This document shows positions 1 through 10,135 of a stretch of DNA of 64,000 nucleotides, piece after piece (within the stretch, counting starts at the first letter, position 1; each line of letters begins with the position of its first letter). The stretch comes from Rhynchopus sp. YZ270_cl-10. Taxonomy: Eukaryota > Euglenozoa > Diplonemea > Diplonemida > Diplonemidae. The stretch covers positions 1,488,001-1,552,000 of the forward strand of contig OZ037840.1 of NCBI GenBank assembly GCA_964035575.1. Direction: 5' to 3'. The position numbers and the translations under genes are program-made. Under the pieces are notes generated by a model. It was not told where the DNA came from and ran no database searches. It saw nothing but the letters and a program-made list of their open reading frames with translations.

Positions 1-47
1 TCTGGGTATCTGGGTATCTGGGTATCTGGGTATCTGGGTATCTGGGT
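1..47. repeat. TATCTGGG octamer tandem repeat
   Basis: About six perfect head-to-tail copies of TATCTGGG run into the window edge, so the array is probably longer to the left. The copies flow into the TACCCGAAAA module that follows, which is partly the reverse complement (TACCC/GGGTA). Confidence 0.9.
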
Positions 48-275
48 ATACCCGAAAACCAACTTTTTTGGGGTACCCGAAAAAAGTTGGCGATATGGTC
101 AGACATGCCCGAAAATAAGTTGAGAAATAGTCAGAGATACCCGAAATACCCGAAAATAAGTTCAGATATTGGTCAGTTATGCCCTATTTTTGAAAATGGG
201 GCATCTCTGACCAATATCTGAACTTATTTTCGGGTATCTCTGACCATTTCAAAAAAAGGGTAGGGCATAACTGAC
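48..275. repeat. Fold-back cluster of the TACCCGAAAATAAGTT module
   Basis: The phrase GTCAGAGATACCCGAAA followed by ATAAGTTCAGATATTGGTCA occurs in direct and inverted orientation. The arms at about 130-190 and 197-244 pair over some 45 bp around GCCCTATTTTTGAAAATGGGGC. A third, partial inverted copy ends near 275. It can fold into a long hairpin; no open frame is present. Confidence 0.8.
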
Positions 276-557
276 TATTCCCCTTTTCTTTTTTTTTTTT
301 TTTTTTATTTATTTTATTAAGGGCTTCGCCCCGGTGGGGCGAAGCCCTGGGGCGAAATAAAAAGTAATTTTTTTAGAAAAAAATTAATTTAACGAAAAAA
401 AATTTTTTTCGCCCCGTGGCGAACGCCCTGCTGGCTCGTCCGTTCGCCTAATAAGAGATGCCACATCTCTTATTCGCCCCCCCCCCCCATAGGGGGGTCC
501 ACGTAGAAGGAATTCCTTAAGGATTTGCTGTCCCAAACCCATTTTTTTGAAATTTAG
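276..557. repeat. AT-rich stretch with two perfect short hairpins
   Basis: Positions 321-347 form a perfect GC-rich stem (GGGCTTCGCCCC / GGGGCGAAGCCC). Positions near 451-475 form a second stem (AATAAGAGATG / CATCTCTTATT). Between them are runs of A and T and a second GGCGAA-rich half-stem. No gene is seen. Confidence 0.6.
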
Positions 558-1530
558 GTGAAGAAACCCACTAAAAAGGTCGTACCTGGCCGCAAATCGC
601 CCTGGGGATCACGAAAATATCCCATTAAACCACCTGACAACCTCTACAGAGACTTTCCTGGTTTAAAAAAATCGGTTTTTTGTGAAAAATCTCCAAAAAT
701 AGCGTCATCAAATCGTCATCAACATGGGCCAAAATGCAACACTTACCAAAAAAATTCCCCAATCAGACAAAAATCCTTCTAAACACCCGAAAAACACCCC
801 AGTCCACATCCGGTGGGGTCCCAGGGTGGAAATATATAGTTTTTACAGCTTTTAGGGGTCCTGTGTGGGCCCCAGATGCATTTTGCAGTGGGTGTGTGTG
901 CCCCAAACGCTTAAAAGTACCCTTTTTTTAGTCACTTTTTTGACTTTTTTTGTACCTGAAAACCCCCAAAAAAGTGCCAAGGTAGTCGGAATGGTGTCCA
1001 AACACCCAGGAAAATGTCCCCCAGACCCCATGTACGGTGAAAAATAGCATTTTGGGCACTTGGGAGGGTTTTATAGGCCATGCAACACTTATGCAACACT
1101 TAAGCAACGGCTATGCAACGCCTAGCAGAAGACCACTTATTTACCAAAAAAAAATAATACCAATTCATTCAAAACACCAAAAAACCACCTCGGTCCACCT
1201 CAGTCCACCTCCAATGAGGTCCCGAGGTGGAAATGTGTGGATTTTGCAGCTTTTTGGGGTCCCTGGGGGGTTTTTGAGGGTGTTTTTGTGTCTGCAACGC
1301 TTAAAATAACGGTATTTCCCCCCATCCTTTTGACGTATTTCGCACCCAAAATAAAAACCCTAAAAGGCGTATTCAGGCAGTCGCAGAAGTGTCTAAATCC
1401 CTCCGAACTGCCTGACAGACCTCCCGAGCTGTGGAAAATCGCACTTGCAACACTTACTGGGGCTTTTTGGTCCCTGAAAATGAGAACGTACCCTGTGCCT
1501 AAGTGCAGTAAAGCCTTCCTTGCCTCCTCC
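558..1530. repeat. Dispersed repeat, copy 1 (partner at 33590-33880, inverted)
   Basis: The segment around 730-930 (AACACTTACC, CAGTCCACATC, ATTTTGCAGTGGGTGTGTG) recurs in reverse complement at 33640-33870. The segment 1490-1530 (CCTAAGTGCAGTAAAGCCTT) matches the reverse of 33595-33625. Within this copy the same phrase is repeated again at about 1150-1310, so it is an internally duplicated, longer version. Short open frames here are not conserved between the copies and are probably not genes. Confidence 0.6.
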
Positions 1531-2480
1531 TATGACCAATGATTCGTGCGAATCCATTGTCGGTGTCCTTGACCAAGTTGCAAGCCACCACGGAAGGAGC
1601 CAGCACCCCGACAACACCGACCCACTGTCGCTGAAACCTAGACATCCTCTACAGTCTAGGTTGGGTTCCGTATCTCTCAAGGGAAGAACTTGCCGCAGGA
1701 TACACCAAGCGCACCACAAAGGCAGGTCCATGCAAAGTACCCAGAAGTAGCAACTTGAAAAGTACAACACTAAAGTGCTTCATCTCTTCACAAAGACAGA
1801 GATGCAGGAATTTGCGGCAGATTGTGCACCCCTTGACGGCGAAGACACCGGTACGATGAATAAGGAGCCTCTGGTCGCTATGCTGTCTCAGTGAGCAGTA
1901 CAGGGATTCTATAGGCATATTAGGGGGTATAATTCCATGGAAAAAAGCGGAAAAAGCGGAAAAAAAACACCAAAAAAATCAGAAAAAAGTGCGAAATAGT
2001 GCTCAAAAGTGTGTTTTTCGTGGTTTTGGGTGATTTTTTGGGGGTTTGGGGGTGTTTTGAGGTGTTTTTTCGGGTTTTTCGCGGGTTATTACAAAAAAAA
2101 GTGGTTTGGGACAGCAAAAACGGCCGGACGGACCCCCCTACCCCGACGGGCCCCCCCCCAGTAAGGGAAAAAATATTTTTTAGAAGTGACCTTTTTTTGG
2201 GGGGTCCGGGGGGCCGGAAAATTTTTTCACCAATTTTTGCCTACAAAAAATCGGGAATTTTTTTTTTTTTTTGTGTTATCAAGCATTGACGAATAGAAAT
2301 GGAAAACGACGGATGGTGCGTGCCCGCTTTAGCGTATTGTTTTTCCACTAACATCACTCACATTCATCAGTGAAAAACACAAACCTTTTGCGGTGCGATA
2401 AACGAAAAAGTGTTTTCTTTATTTCATTTAACTGTCATATCCTGAAGTCGTTTTCTATTTTTTGATTTCGGCTCTTCCGA
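1531..2480. other. Gene-free stretch, mostly low complexity
   Basis: 1531-1920 is balanced, apparently unique sequence with only short open frames that I do not recognise. 1921-2280 is dominated by G- and T-runs (TTTTTGGGGG type). 2281-2480 shows nothing I can assign. Confidence 0.5.
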
Positions 2481-2734
2481 GGCTGTGCGGGCTGAGATGG
2501 GGTCACTTTGCGCTGAGAAATGAGTATTTTTGACCTAAAATGCATGTGTCAGTTTTATACAGGCCATTTTCAGGTTTTGTGTGCAAAATATGGTCAGTAC
2601 TTGACTTTGAAGGAAAAATGCAAAGTGAACGTGGGAGCAGTTTGCATAGCTGCGAACTTTGCTGCATGTTGTGACCCACCATTTGACGGACGGAGCTCGT
2701 AGAACCCAATGAGGAGTGAGAAAGAAGGACATGG

Positions 2735-2880
2735 TCAAATAAAAAAGTAGCATACCGTGCGCCTGCGGCGCAAGCTTGCATTCCACCCTCCGACATAGCT
2801 TGGCTGTAAAACAAAGTGCATTTTTAAGCGCAATTTTTTGAAATGTTGCGTACCGTGGCTTCGCCAGAACGCAGTTTTCT
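2735..2880 (-). repeat. GCGCCGCAGGCGCACGGTACG module, minus copy
   Basis: This is the reverse complement of a module also found at 9900-10060 and 26310-26460: GCGAAGCCACGGTACGCAAC, then TTGCGCTTAAAA, then GCAAGCTTGCGCCGCAGGCG, then CACGGTACGCTAC. Here it abuts a hAT transposase remnant, suggesting it belongs to the non-coding part of a hAT-type family. Confidence 0.7.
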
Positions 2881-2918
2881 CGAAGTCTTCTTGCTCTTGA
2901 ACATTGCAAGTCGGATAA

Positions 2919-3266
2919 TGGGATACTCTCGCACGGGTTTTGGAGGCTGCGGTCGTTGCACTCCCGTCTTCCGTTGTTGTTGAACGAGGATTCTCTCTCC
3001 TGGACCACATCTACGCAAAGAGACGCCACCGCCTTTCTCACAGCACTATTGAGAAGCTGATGATTCTTCATGAACAGGCACCCGAGTTTAATACCGAAGA
3101 GATGGGGAATATTCTTGAACACGCTGTTGTCCTGTTTCTCAGCAACAAGCGTCACAGGTTCAAGAGAAAACGGAGGGCGGAGGAGTTGGAAGACTTCGCT
3201 TCCCCCGTATTTGTTTCCGGAATTGAGCTTATGAGGACCTTTTTCGCGCGCAGCGCGTATGTTTGA
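2919..3266 (+). mobile_element. hAT transposase C-terminal remnant
   Basis: The + frame reads W-x-x-L followed by LPSSVVVERGFSLLD and then IYAKRRHRLSHSTIEKLMILH, ending at a TGA at 3264-3266. The combination of a proline-serine stretch, ER-x-FS and an R-x-RL about ten residues later is the pattern of the hAT transposase dimerisation domain. In-frame stops lie just upstream, so only this last ~115-residue piece survives, with a basic tail (KRHRFKRKRRAEE). It is a decayed DNA transposon. It could instead be a domesticated fragment, but no start codon or partner domain supports that. Confidence 0.6.
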
Positions 3267-3693
3267 ACCGTATCGTGGGCAAAAAAAAATCATGATTTTC
3301 ACCACCAGCCATGGACCAAGGTCGAAAAATGTCTGATTCCTGTGTAGAAAAACCCGTAAAAAAACCAGAATTCCAAGCCCGAAAGTGCGATTTTTGTAGC
3401 TGTTGAGCGTCAGGCCTGCTCTAACACAATGGGTGGGAAATTTTTTTTTACCCCCCCTTTTTACAATACATAAGCACTACATAGGAACTACACAAATATG
3501 ACTTTTTTTTTGGGGCGTGCCACACCAAATGAAACATTTTTTATAAAACGAAAAATAGTGCATGAAATGCATCTGTGTGCGTGAGCACACATATCGTTCA
3601 TTCAATGCACATTCATCTTACAAAACGCCCCCTTTGCTTCAAATACGTAAAACGCGTAAAAACCCTTTTTCCCTGTTCGCTTATTATAAAAGA
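3267..3693. other. Gene-free stretch, AT-rich
   Basis: No convincing frame. A short GTGTGCGTGAGCACAC hairpin at about 3575-3590 followed by CATTCATCTTACAAAA at 3609-3624 looks like a diverged relative of the hairpin family that begins at 3694. Confidence 0.4.
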
Positions 3694-3726
3694 GTGACTA
3701 AGCACAGCTTAGTTTTAGCTCATCAC
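3694..3726 (+). other. GTGACTAAGC hairpin family, copy 1
   Basis: GTGACTAAGC and GCTTAG form a six-pair stem with a short loop. GTGA also pairs with the terminal TCAC. A T-rich run and TTTTTCCAG (ending 3758) follow, so the layout GTGA-hairpin-pyrimidines-AG resembles a compact intron of about 65 nt. No reading frame flanks it. Confidence 0.55.
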
Positions 3727-3760
3727 TTTTTTTTTTATATTGGCCTTCGTTTTTCCAGAT

Positions 3761-3794
3761 GTGTGTGCACGTAGAGGCACATTCATCTGTCACG
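3761..3794 (+). other. GTGACTAAGC hairpin family, copy 2 (diverged)
   Basis: TGTGTGCACG-TAGAGGCAC-ATTCATC keeps the GCACGnAGAGGC loop and the TTCATC tail, but the stem bases have changed in a way that keeps pairing (GTGC/GCAC). A TTTTCTTTTTACC pyrimidine run follows directly. It lies immediately after the AG that closes copy 1. Confidence 0.45.
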
Positions 3795-3939
3795 TTTTCT
3801 TTTTACCCCTTGTTAAAAGATGCAGGTGTGTGCATATGAGGCAGTTGCATCTTTACCAAACTTATATTTCTTTCTTTGTTTTTGTCTTTTCTCTCTTTTT
3901 TTGAAATTTTCTGAATCCTTTTCTCTCGCACGAAGGAGG

Positions 3940-4055
3940 TACCCTAATATTCGCCCCTGGTTGCCCCAATTCGCGCCAATTCGCGTTTTGTACTTAGCCG
4001 TTTTTTCGCGAAAAAAAACGCTAATTGGCGCGAATTGGCGCGACACGATTAGGGT
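3940..4055. mobile_element. Fold-back MITE with TACCCTAAT ends
   Basis: The left end is TACCCTAATATTCGC and the right end is GCGACACGATTAGGGTA. The arms contain alternating GCGCCAATTCGCG blocks, so nearly the whole 116 bp can pair. A further half-copy (AATTCGCGCCAATTAGCG) lies just to the right at 4061-4080. It is probably a non-autonomous DNA element; no transposase is nearby. Confidence 0.6.
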
Positions 4056-4099
4056 ATGAAATTCGCGCCAATTAGCGTTTTTTTCCCCAGGTAGGTTAG

Positions 4100-4440
4100 G
4101 TACCTGGTGGTGCCGAAATTCCCCAGCCAAAATTGGTCGCAAAATCGGCCGATTTTTCAAAAATCTCAAAAAAAAAAAATTTTTTTTTTTTTTTCACAAG
4201 TGCTTTTGAGGCCTGCTCACTACACCCTGGGTACCCTTCTGGGACCAAAAAGTCCAAAAAAGCAAGAATTGGGCTGTTTTGAGCATCTAGAGTTTATTCC
4301 CCAGCCATTTTCTGTACCACCAGTGCATTTTGTATGGGCCAGCGCCTTGTCAAAAAATCGAAAAATCTCAAAAAAAAAAAATTTTTCCAAAATACGGTCA
4401 TTTTGTTCACACAGTGATTCTACGTCATGCTAGCTTCCTG
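4100..4440. repeat. Diverged tandem repeat with CAAAAATCTCAAAAA motif
   Basis: Two units share GATTTTTCAAAAATCTC plus an A/T run, followed by CCAAAAA and GAGCATCT phrases. The same phrases recur in the larger array at 32780-33470. No coding signal. Confidence 0.5.
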
Positions 4441-5160
4441 TGCAGAACTCCAGCAATTCACCAATGCCGGCATCTATCTTTCCATTATCGCCATTGCACT
4501 TCGTTCACGCCATTGCACTTCGGTCATTTTGTGCATACCCTGTGACTGTGGTGGCTAGAGAACACGCACATGCAGACCCGTTCCTTGCAATTTCCAGTGT
4601 TGTGTTTATCAATGCATGCATCCAGAGGACCTCTGGTTTACGAAATCGTAGGCACTCCTGTGCAAAAATGAAGTCGGTTTTTGACCCAAAATCGGGGTGG
4701 GTGGGCCATAATTTGCTCCAAATTTGGCCGAAAATTGGGATTTTTCTGAAAATTTTCATTGTGCCCAGCAAAAATCCTTGATTTTTTGAAGAATTTTCCA
4801 AAAAATATGCTATACCCCCTATGACTGGACCCAACTCCCCTCACCCTTTTTTTCCCCTAAAAAAGCCCCCAAAATTCCTACCATTTTTACCATTTTTACC
4901 ATTTTTGACCAATTTAGGGTACCTCCGAAGATGCCTCTTTCCCGAATTGTTTTGTACCTTCTATTCAAGTATAATAGAAAGTATATGAAATATTTTTTTT
5001 GTTTTTTATGGGGAGGAGAAGGGTGTTTCCCCCACTCGGCCATTTTCCTTTTCCAAATGGTACACTTTCGTTTAAGCGGAATACTCCTAGAAGATTCCTT
5101 TGTGTTACACACGAGCACACAGCTACATCTTCGCAAGGTTTATCTTCAACGTAGGTGTAT
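4441..5160. other. Gene-free stretch upstream of the nucleotidase-cyclase gene
   Basis: It holds a duplicated phrase CATTGCACTTCG (about 4494 and 4513) and three successive CCATTTTTA repeats (4880-4912). At 4955-4988 is the hairpin TTCTATTCAAG / ATAATAGAA, which belongs to a dispersed family also found at 31668-31708 and 36441-36480. Nothing codes here. Confidence 0.5.
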
Positions 5161-5169
5161 CATGGATAT

Positions 5170-5190
5170 CTTTTCTTTTCTTTCTTTCAG
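5170..5190 (+). promoter_or_regulatory. Candidate splice or trans-splice acceptor
   Basis: An uninterrupted pyrimidine tract ends in CAG about 270 nt upstream of the predicted start codon at 5463. If the organism trans-splices, this would be a natural acceptor; nothing in the sequence proves use. Confidence 0.3.
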
Positions 5191-5462
5191 TACCAAAAAC
5201 TGAATGGAAAAAATATTAAAAAAGGCTCTTTTTTCACACTTTTTGTCTCTCCAACAGTGCGACAGCGACATCTCCCTGTGTGACGGAGCATCTCCTGTCT
5301 GTCTGCACCTCATGACCACAGATGTCTGCACATCAACAGTGCCTCGTGTGGAGGGCGCGATTGTCGCTACTTACGGATTGCCTGCCTTTACTGAGTACCC
5401 AAACCACGCCCACTAGGAGGCTCATATTCCCTCAACCCCCCTCCCCACACACAGCCCCCAAC

Positions 5463-8438
5463 ATGGTGCACTCATGTGTGCCCGTGCTGCTGCTTTCACT
5501 GCTGTGTGGCGCTGACGCTGCCCTGAAGAAGCCGATCCGCCTGATCGGTGTCTTCGCCACGTCGCCGCCACTCGCACCGCACGACAAAAGCTGGAACCCT
5601 CTTGTGCCGTGCGAGCGCATTGTGACTGAGGGTGACGACGACTGCTACAAGGGCGGCTTCCCTGGGGTGGCTGCGTGGATGGAGCACTATTCACAGGACG
5701 TGCGTGGGACCATCAAAGTGACACCACCAGACTTCAAGTCCCGCATGATCTTTGGGCATCCCCTTGGCCTGGATCTGAACTACGAGATCTGGGACAGGCT
5801 TGGTCTCGACTTCATCACGATGAGGGCAGAGCACTTGATGACACAAGCCACAGACGCATCCGTTGTGGAGAACTTTGTTGCAAACATGAAACTGCCAATG
5901 ATCATGACGGACCTTGCTATTCAGGACAACTTTGTCTACCTTCTGGGCCTGCTGACCATGTGGCATGTGAAGGTGATTGACGGTGTGCAGATCGGTGTGA
6001 TCGTGCTGTGGTCCGAGACTTACGTCGGACGACGTGGTCAGTCCATTCCCCACGACAAGCTCATCCCCGTGGTGACAACAAGGCTGCGTGCCCAGGGTGT
6101 GGCACAGATCGTGGTGCTCCGCATTGGCCACGTGGGTGTGGAGGACGAGATGCAGCAACTGACGACGTACGACGTGGACGTGGTTCTCACGGACGTTGTT
6201 GCGGGGACAGACTTTGCTTCGAACGGGACGTCTGTTCTGTATGCAGCAGGCATTCAGGACAACAAGGCAACTGCGTACCCAATCGTGACGTTGGACTTGA
6301 CCGAAGAAGAGGACGGGTCGAAGTGGTACTACAGTGCAACAGAGGTGAGTGCACGTGACCTGCCTGTTCCTGTGACGGACGCACGCTTTGCAGCAAACCT
6401 TGCCTGGATGCAAGAGCAGATTGTACTGAGCCAGACAAACGACTACGTGGTTGCAACGTCGACAGCAGTGATGCCGTCGATCAATGAGGAAGGGTTCTAC
6501 GACTGCCGTGGGGGTGACTGTGAGTTGGGCAAGATGACTGCAGATGCGATGCGTGAGTGGGCAGGGACGGACCTGGCAATGATGAATGGGGGTGCTCTGC
6601 GCGGTGTTGGGTGGGAGAAGGGTCCGATCAAGCGTAGTGCTTTGTGGGGCACGTACCCTTTTGCAAACCTGCTGTGCAAAGTGAACATGTCAGGCACTGT
6701 GCTGCTGGATTTCATGAACCACGGAGTGAGTGCACTGCTTCCGAACGGAACACGAGACAAGACGAGCCGCCTTGGTCTGTACCCACAGATGAGTGGGATG
6801 CGGTTCACCATCAACCCCAGCCTCCCCGAACGTCGTGTTGTTTCGATCGATGTGCTCACACCCACAGGGGTGTACGAGCCACTGCAGAAGCGTAAGTTGT
6901 ACTCCATTGTCCTTCCAGAGTTCATTGCAGGTGGTGGTGACGGGTACGGGATGCTTCCCACGAACCAGCACGACGGGTCGGAAGGCTGTGGTATCGACAC
7001 TGCACTGGAGGTGACAGAGACGTACCTGAAGGCTGCATCGATTTACACTCCGTCCTTGGGTGACAGAATGAGTCTCAACATGGCTGGGAGTGCACTGATG
7101 ATGATGAACCAGACGAAGTACAACTGCACAGAGAACCAGAAGTACGATCCACACTGGCAGCACTGCGAGGACTGCCCTGAAGGCTTCTGGCACCCAGACA
7201 TGGACAGCCCTGCGTGTGTGGAGAAGCTTCCGAGTGAGGTGGACATCGGGATGATTCTTGGCATCGTGTTTGGTGGTCTTGTCCTGCTTGTGATCCCGAT
7301 TGCGTGGAAGATGACAGAGAAGCAGCGCCGCATCAACGCGCTCTTCAACAACAACAAGATTGCAGAGGAGTGTGCCATTGCGGTTATGGACCTCCGTCTT
7401 GGCGACCTTGACTACCTCCACGAGCTGGAGAAGCCGAACACGATTCAGTCTGCGTTTATTGCCATCACGAAGCAGATGAAGGTGTACATGGAGTTTATGC
7501 CCAAGAACCTGATTGCGAACTACAAGGACACGAGCGACGATGGGAGCGAGACACGGTCCACATGCAAGCCCCGCTCTGATGCACTGTCGTCTCGCCGCTC
7601 GAGTGCCGCGACGTCACGCTCTGGTCTGCGGCGAATGGCTGATTCTTCGTCGAGGTTTTCGTCCGAGATGCAGATGCAGCAGAGACGTGTGCGTGCCACG
7701 TTTGCGAAGCGCAGACGCCTGTCTGTGCTGTACCTGAACAGCAAGGGCCACACCGCACTCTGCACAGCAGACAACGCCGTCAGCATCCACTCCTACTTCA
7801 TCGAAACCTTCAACAGAGTTGTGGAGACCAACAAAGGCCTTGCGGAGCCTATGTGCGGCGACCGTGTCGTGGCGGTGTGGAACACTGTCGTGGACCGTTC
7901 GAACCACGCAATCTTTGCGTGCAAGGCCGCACGCGACTTGGCGACGTTTTCCGAGAGGGGCATTGTGCCGCAGATCGGTGTGGCCTCGGGGCCGTCGCTG
8001 TTTGGGCTGTTTGGGGGTACCGGGACGAAGAAGTACGACATCATTGGGAAGACGTTGAACGCGGCTTCTATTCTGATGCTGCTGAACAAGGAGTACGACA
8101 CGAAGGTGCTGGTCACCAAGCAGGTGGCACAGGAAGCTGCCACGACGTTCTACCTCAGGATTGTCGACCACGTGAACTACACAAAGCTCGAGAACAGCTT
8201 CATCTACTCCCTGGAGACCGAGCGTGGCGCGGTAGCACAGGACGAGTGGATGTACGAGATGGAGAACGCAGATGGCCGTGACCCCTTCTCCATCAACAAC
8301 CACGACTGGATGGAATTCATCAAGACCCGCACCATCTCCGGCAACATCGAAACAATGTCAGGAACGCTGTTAGAACTGAAGAAAAGGAACTTCGCGGGAG
8401 AATACCACGCGCCCTGTGCGTCGTTGGACCTCCTGTAA
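5463..8438 (+). CDS. 5'-nucleotidase-like receptor fused to a nucleotide-cyclase-like domain
   Basis: Predicted type I membrane protein of 991 residues. I chose the ATG at 5463 because it opens a signal peptide (VPVLLLSLLCGADA); an in-frame ATG at 5322 precedes it. Residues ~20-560 resemble the 5'-nucleotidase/UshA fold. The C-terminal half keeps hallmark motifs (AMMNGGALRG near 374, PFANLL, FIAGGGDGYGML). The metallophosphatase half lacks the usual NDxH, GNHE and GGHSH motifs (GHVG is the best-kept vestige), so hydrolysis is doubtful. A Cys-rich CPEGFWHP segment precedes one transmembrane helix (~596-617). The cytoplasmic part ends in a class III cyclase-like domain (~750-905). It keeps CGDRVVA and the Asn of KTLNAAS but has LYLNSKG where a metal Asp is expected and lacks the catalytic Arg. 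Inference: an extracellular nucleoside or nucleotide sensor with a pseudo- or partner-dependent cyclase domain. Confidence 0.75.
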   Translation: MVHSCVPVLLLSLLCGADAALKKPIRLIGVFATSPPLAPHDKSWNPLVPCERIVTEGDDDCYKGGFPGVAAWMEHYSQDVRGTIKVTPPDFKSRMIFGHPLGLDLNYEIWDRLGLDFITMRAEHLMTQATDASVVENFVANMKLPMIMTDLAIQDNFVYLLGLLTMWHVKVIDGVQIGVIVLWSETYVGRRGQSIPHDKLIPVVTTRLRAQGVAQIVVLRIGHVGVEDEMQQLTTYDVDVVLTDVVAGTDFASNGTSVLYAAGIQDNKATAYPIVTLDLTEEEDGSKWYYSATEVSARDLPVPVTDARFAANLAWMQEQIVLSQTNDYVVATSTAVMPSINEEGFYDCRGGDCELGKMTADAMREWAGTDLAMMNGGALRGVGWEKGPIKRSALWGTYPFANLLCKVNMSGTVLLDFMNHGVSALLPNGTRDKTSRLGLYPQMSGMRFTINPSLPERRVVSIDVLTPTGVYEPLQKRKLYSIVLPEFIAGGGDGYGMLPTNQHDGSEGCGIDTALEVTETYLKAASIYTPSLGDRMSLNMAGSALMMMNQTKYNCTENQKYDPHWQHCEDCPEGFWHPDMDSPACVEKLPSEVDIGMILGIVFGGLVLLVIPIAWKMTEKQRRINALFNNNKIAEECAIAVMDLRLGDLDYLHELEKPNTIQSAFIAITKQMKVYMEFMPKNLIANYKDTSDDGSETRSTCKPRSDALSSRRSSAATSRSGLRRMADSSSRFSSEMQMQQRRVRATFAKRRRLSVLYLNSKGHTALCTADNAVSIHSYFIETFNRVVETNKGLAEPMCGDRVVAVWNTVVDRSNHAIFACKAARDLATFSERGIVPQIGVASGPSLFGLFGGTGTKKYDIIGKTLNAASILMLLNKEYDTKVLVTKQVAQEAATTFYLRIVDHVNYTKLENSFIYSLETERGAVAQDEWMYEMENADGRDPFSINNHDWMEFIKTRTISGNIETMSGTLLELKKRNFAGEYHAPCASLDLL

Positions 8439-9430
8439 GCAAAACACACAGTGAAACACATCCCGTCTCTCAATACTTCACCAAAATTTAGCAAAAAAAA
8501 TTTAAACACAACGTTTTTAACCAAAAAATGCACCCCGTGTCAAAAAAGTACCGGGAAAGGAACAACAAATGAGAGGCACTTTTAGGCCGGGGGGAAAGTG
8601 TGGGTTTTTCTCACAAGGTGACTAAGCACGAAGAGCTTAGGTTCGTCTTATTACGACTTTAGAGTCTGATGTTTTTTTTTTGTTCGAACGAATGTACCAA
8701 AAGTGCCAAAGAGATAAAGTACAGCGGAAGTACGCCCCCTATCAGGGTGTCTACACTGTGCAGATAGAATTTAGAAAAAAATAATTATTTTCTTTTTCGG
8801 CATGGTATCTTTTTTTTGAGAGTAAAATATTCTTTGTTCACCCCCCCCCCCACACACACCACAATGCAAATACAAAACACCTACCGACCCTCTCCGTGAA
8901 AATTCGGTAAAAATAAAATCCACCTTTTCACAGAAGACGCATGTTACCCGCCCTTTTTTTTCTTTGCTTTTTTTAACGTATAAGGTTTGGAAATGCCTCG
9001 TTCATTGGGTGAATGTAGCAGCTAACCTACGATTATTTTTTTCATCAGTGGATTTTTACGGCGAAATTGCGTCGTAAAAACGGAGGCTTACGTTTATTCT
9101 GCGTTTCATTTTTGTTAGGCACATTTCATCTTACAAAATTTTCCTTGGCACCTTTGTGTGTCTCCCAAAAAACCAGAAAAAGCGTTGTGACGTTTTGAAA
9201 GAAGAAACAAATAAAATTTCCCGTCTCACACTTAGTGGAAGTGACGCAATTCGGGGGCGGTTTCACTTCTATTCACTTCACTACTATTTCACCACCGTCA
9301 TGTCCTTAGCTACCTAAATAACTGAGTAGCATGGGTTTGTGAACGTTGCCATTTTCATTTTTTATAGTGTCTGCATCCGCCGATTGAGGGCGTTTGCAGT
9401 CTTCAACTTTTTTTTGTGTATTTTTTTAGA
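8439..9430. other. Gene-free stretch downstream of the nucleotidase-cyclase gene
   Basis: AT-rich sequence with T-runs and no convincing frame. The only structured item is hairpin family copy 3 at 8617-8655, listed separately. The first part is presumably the 3' UTR. Confidence 0.5.
8617..8655 (+). other. GTGACTAAGC hairpin family, copy 3
   Basis: GGTGACTAAGCACGA-AGAGCTTAGGTTCGTC-TTATTAC matches the consensus with small changes. The stem CTAAGC/GCTTAG is preserved. A T-run follows about 25 nt later. Confidence 0.6.
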
Positions 9431-9432
9431 TG

Positions 9433-9470
9433 TGTGTGTGCACGAGAGGCACCAAATTTTCATTATTATT
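9433..9470 (+). other. GTGACTAAGC hairpin family, copy 4 (diverged)
   Basis: TGTGTGTGCACGAGAGGCACC keeps the loop CACGAGAGGC with a changed but pairable stem (GTGC/GCAC). It is followed at once by another copy at 9479, repeating the paired arrangement seen at 3694-3794. Confidence 0.45.
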
Positions 9471-9478
9471 TTTTTCAA

Positions 9479-9531
9479 GGTGACTAAGCCTGAGAGGCTT
9501 AGGATCATCTTATAAACTTTTCTTTTTTTAG
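9479..9531 (+). other. GTGACTAAGC hairpin family, copy 5, with T-run and AG
   Basis: GGTGACTAAGCCTGAGAGG, CTTAGGATCATC, TTATAAAC, then CTTTTCTTTTTTTAG ending at 9531. This copy shows the complete intron-like order most clearly: GT at the 5' side, stem-loop, TATAAAC, pyrimidine tract, AG. The total is about 52 nt. Confidence 0.6.
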
Positions 9532-9539
9532 TATCGTGG

Positions 9540-10135
9540 GTTCAGTGTCTTATCCAGGAATCCAGATTTTAAGTTTGGGGGGGGTCAGTTTGTTTTTTTG
9601 CCCAAATTTTTTTTTTCAGCACGACCAGGCAGAGTTTATTTTTCAATCCGGTTTTTCAGGCCTCAAGGGGGGTCGAAAATTTGTCAGCCGAGCCCGGGCG
9701 CGCTTCGCGCGCCCGGGTCCCCACCTTAGCTCAAGTTGGGGGCCTCCGGCGGAATGTGAGAATTCCGTGGTTGTCCAACTGCGGAGTTCGGCACTTCCCT
9801 GATATTTACACCAGGCAGACGGGGCACACGAATTATCAGTAACCTCAGTACATTTACAAAAGAAACGGCGGTCATGCACCCATAGGTACTTCCAGATTTT
9901 GCTGAAACGAAGGTTCCTGGCGAAGCCACGGTACGCAACATTTCAAAAATTTGCGCTTAAAATTACACATTTTTACCGCCAAACTATGTCATGGGAAGGG
10001 TGGGTTGCAAGCTTGCGCCGCAGGCGCACGGTACGCTACTTTTTGTCTTTCGCCATGCTGCATGCTTCCTTTTCCTTCGGCGCTTGACTAATTGAGTCGC
10101 GTTCTGGCTGCACTTTGTTCACGAGGCACGAGGCT
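9540..10135 (+). repeat. Copy of the CGGTACGCTAC module family
   Basis: From about 9690 the sequence matches 26140-26515: a GC palindrome (GGGCGCGCTTCGCGCGCCC), GTTGGGGGCCTCCGGCGGAA, GAAACGGCGGTCATG, GCGAAGCCACGGTACGCAAC, then GCGCCGCAGGCGCACGGTAC and AATTGAGTCGCGTTCTGGCT. In the second copy this block is the interior of a hAT-like element (26077-26733). The TIRs seen there are not visible here, so this is a relic or a different family member. Confidence 0.65.

Noticed and set aside
1-47. Telomere repeat
   Set aside because: TATCTGGG is not a known telomere unit and the adjoining sequence is fold-back transposon-like; the window edge prevents a decision.
2535-3305. 256-codon minus-strand frame
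   Set aside because: Antisense to the hAT transposase remnant and the CGGTACG module; no domain on this strand.
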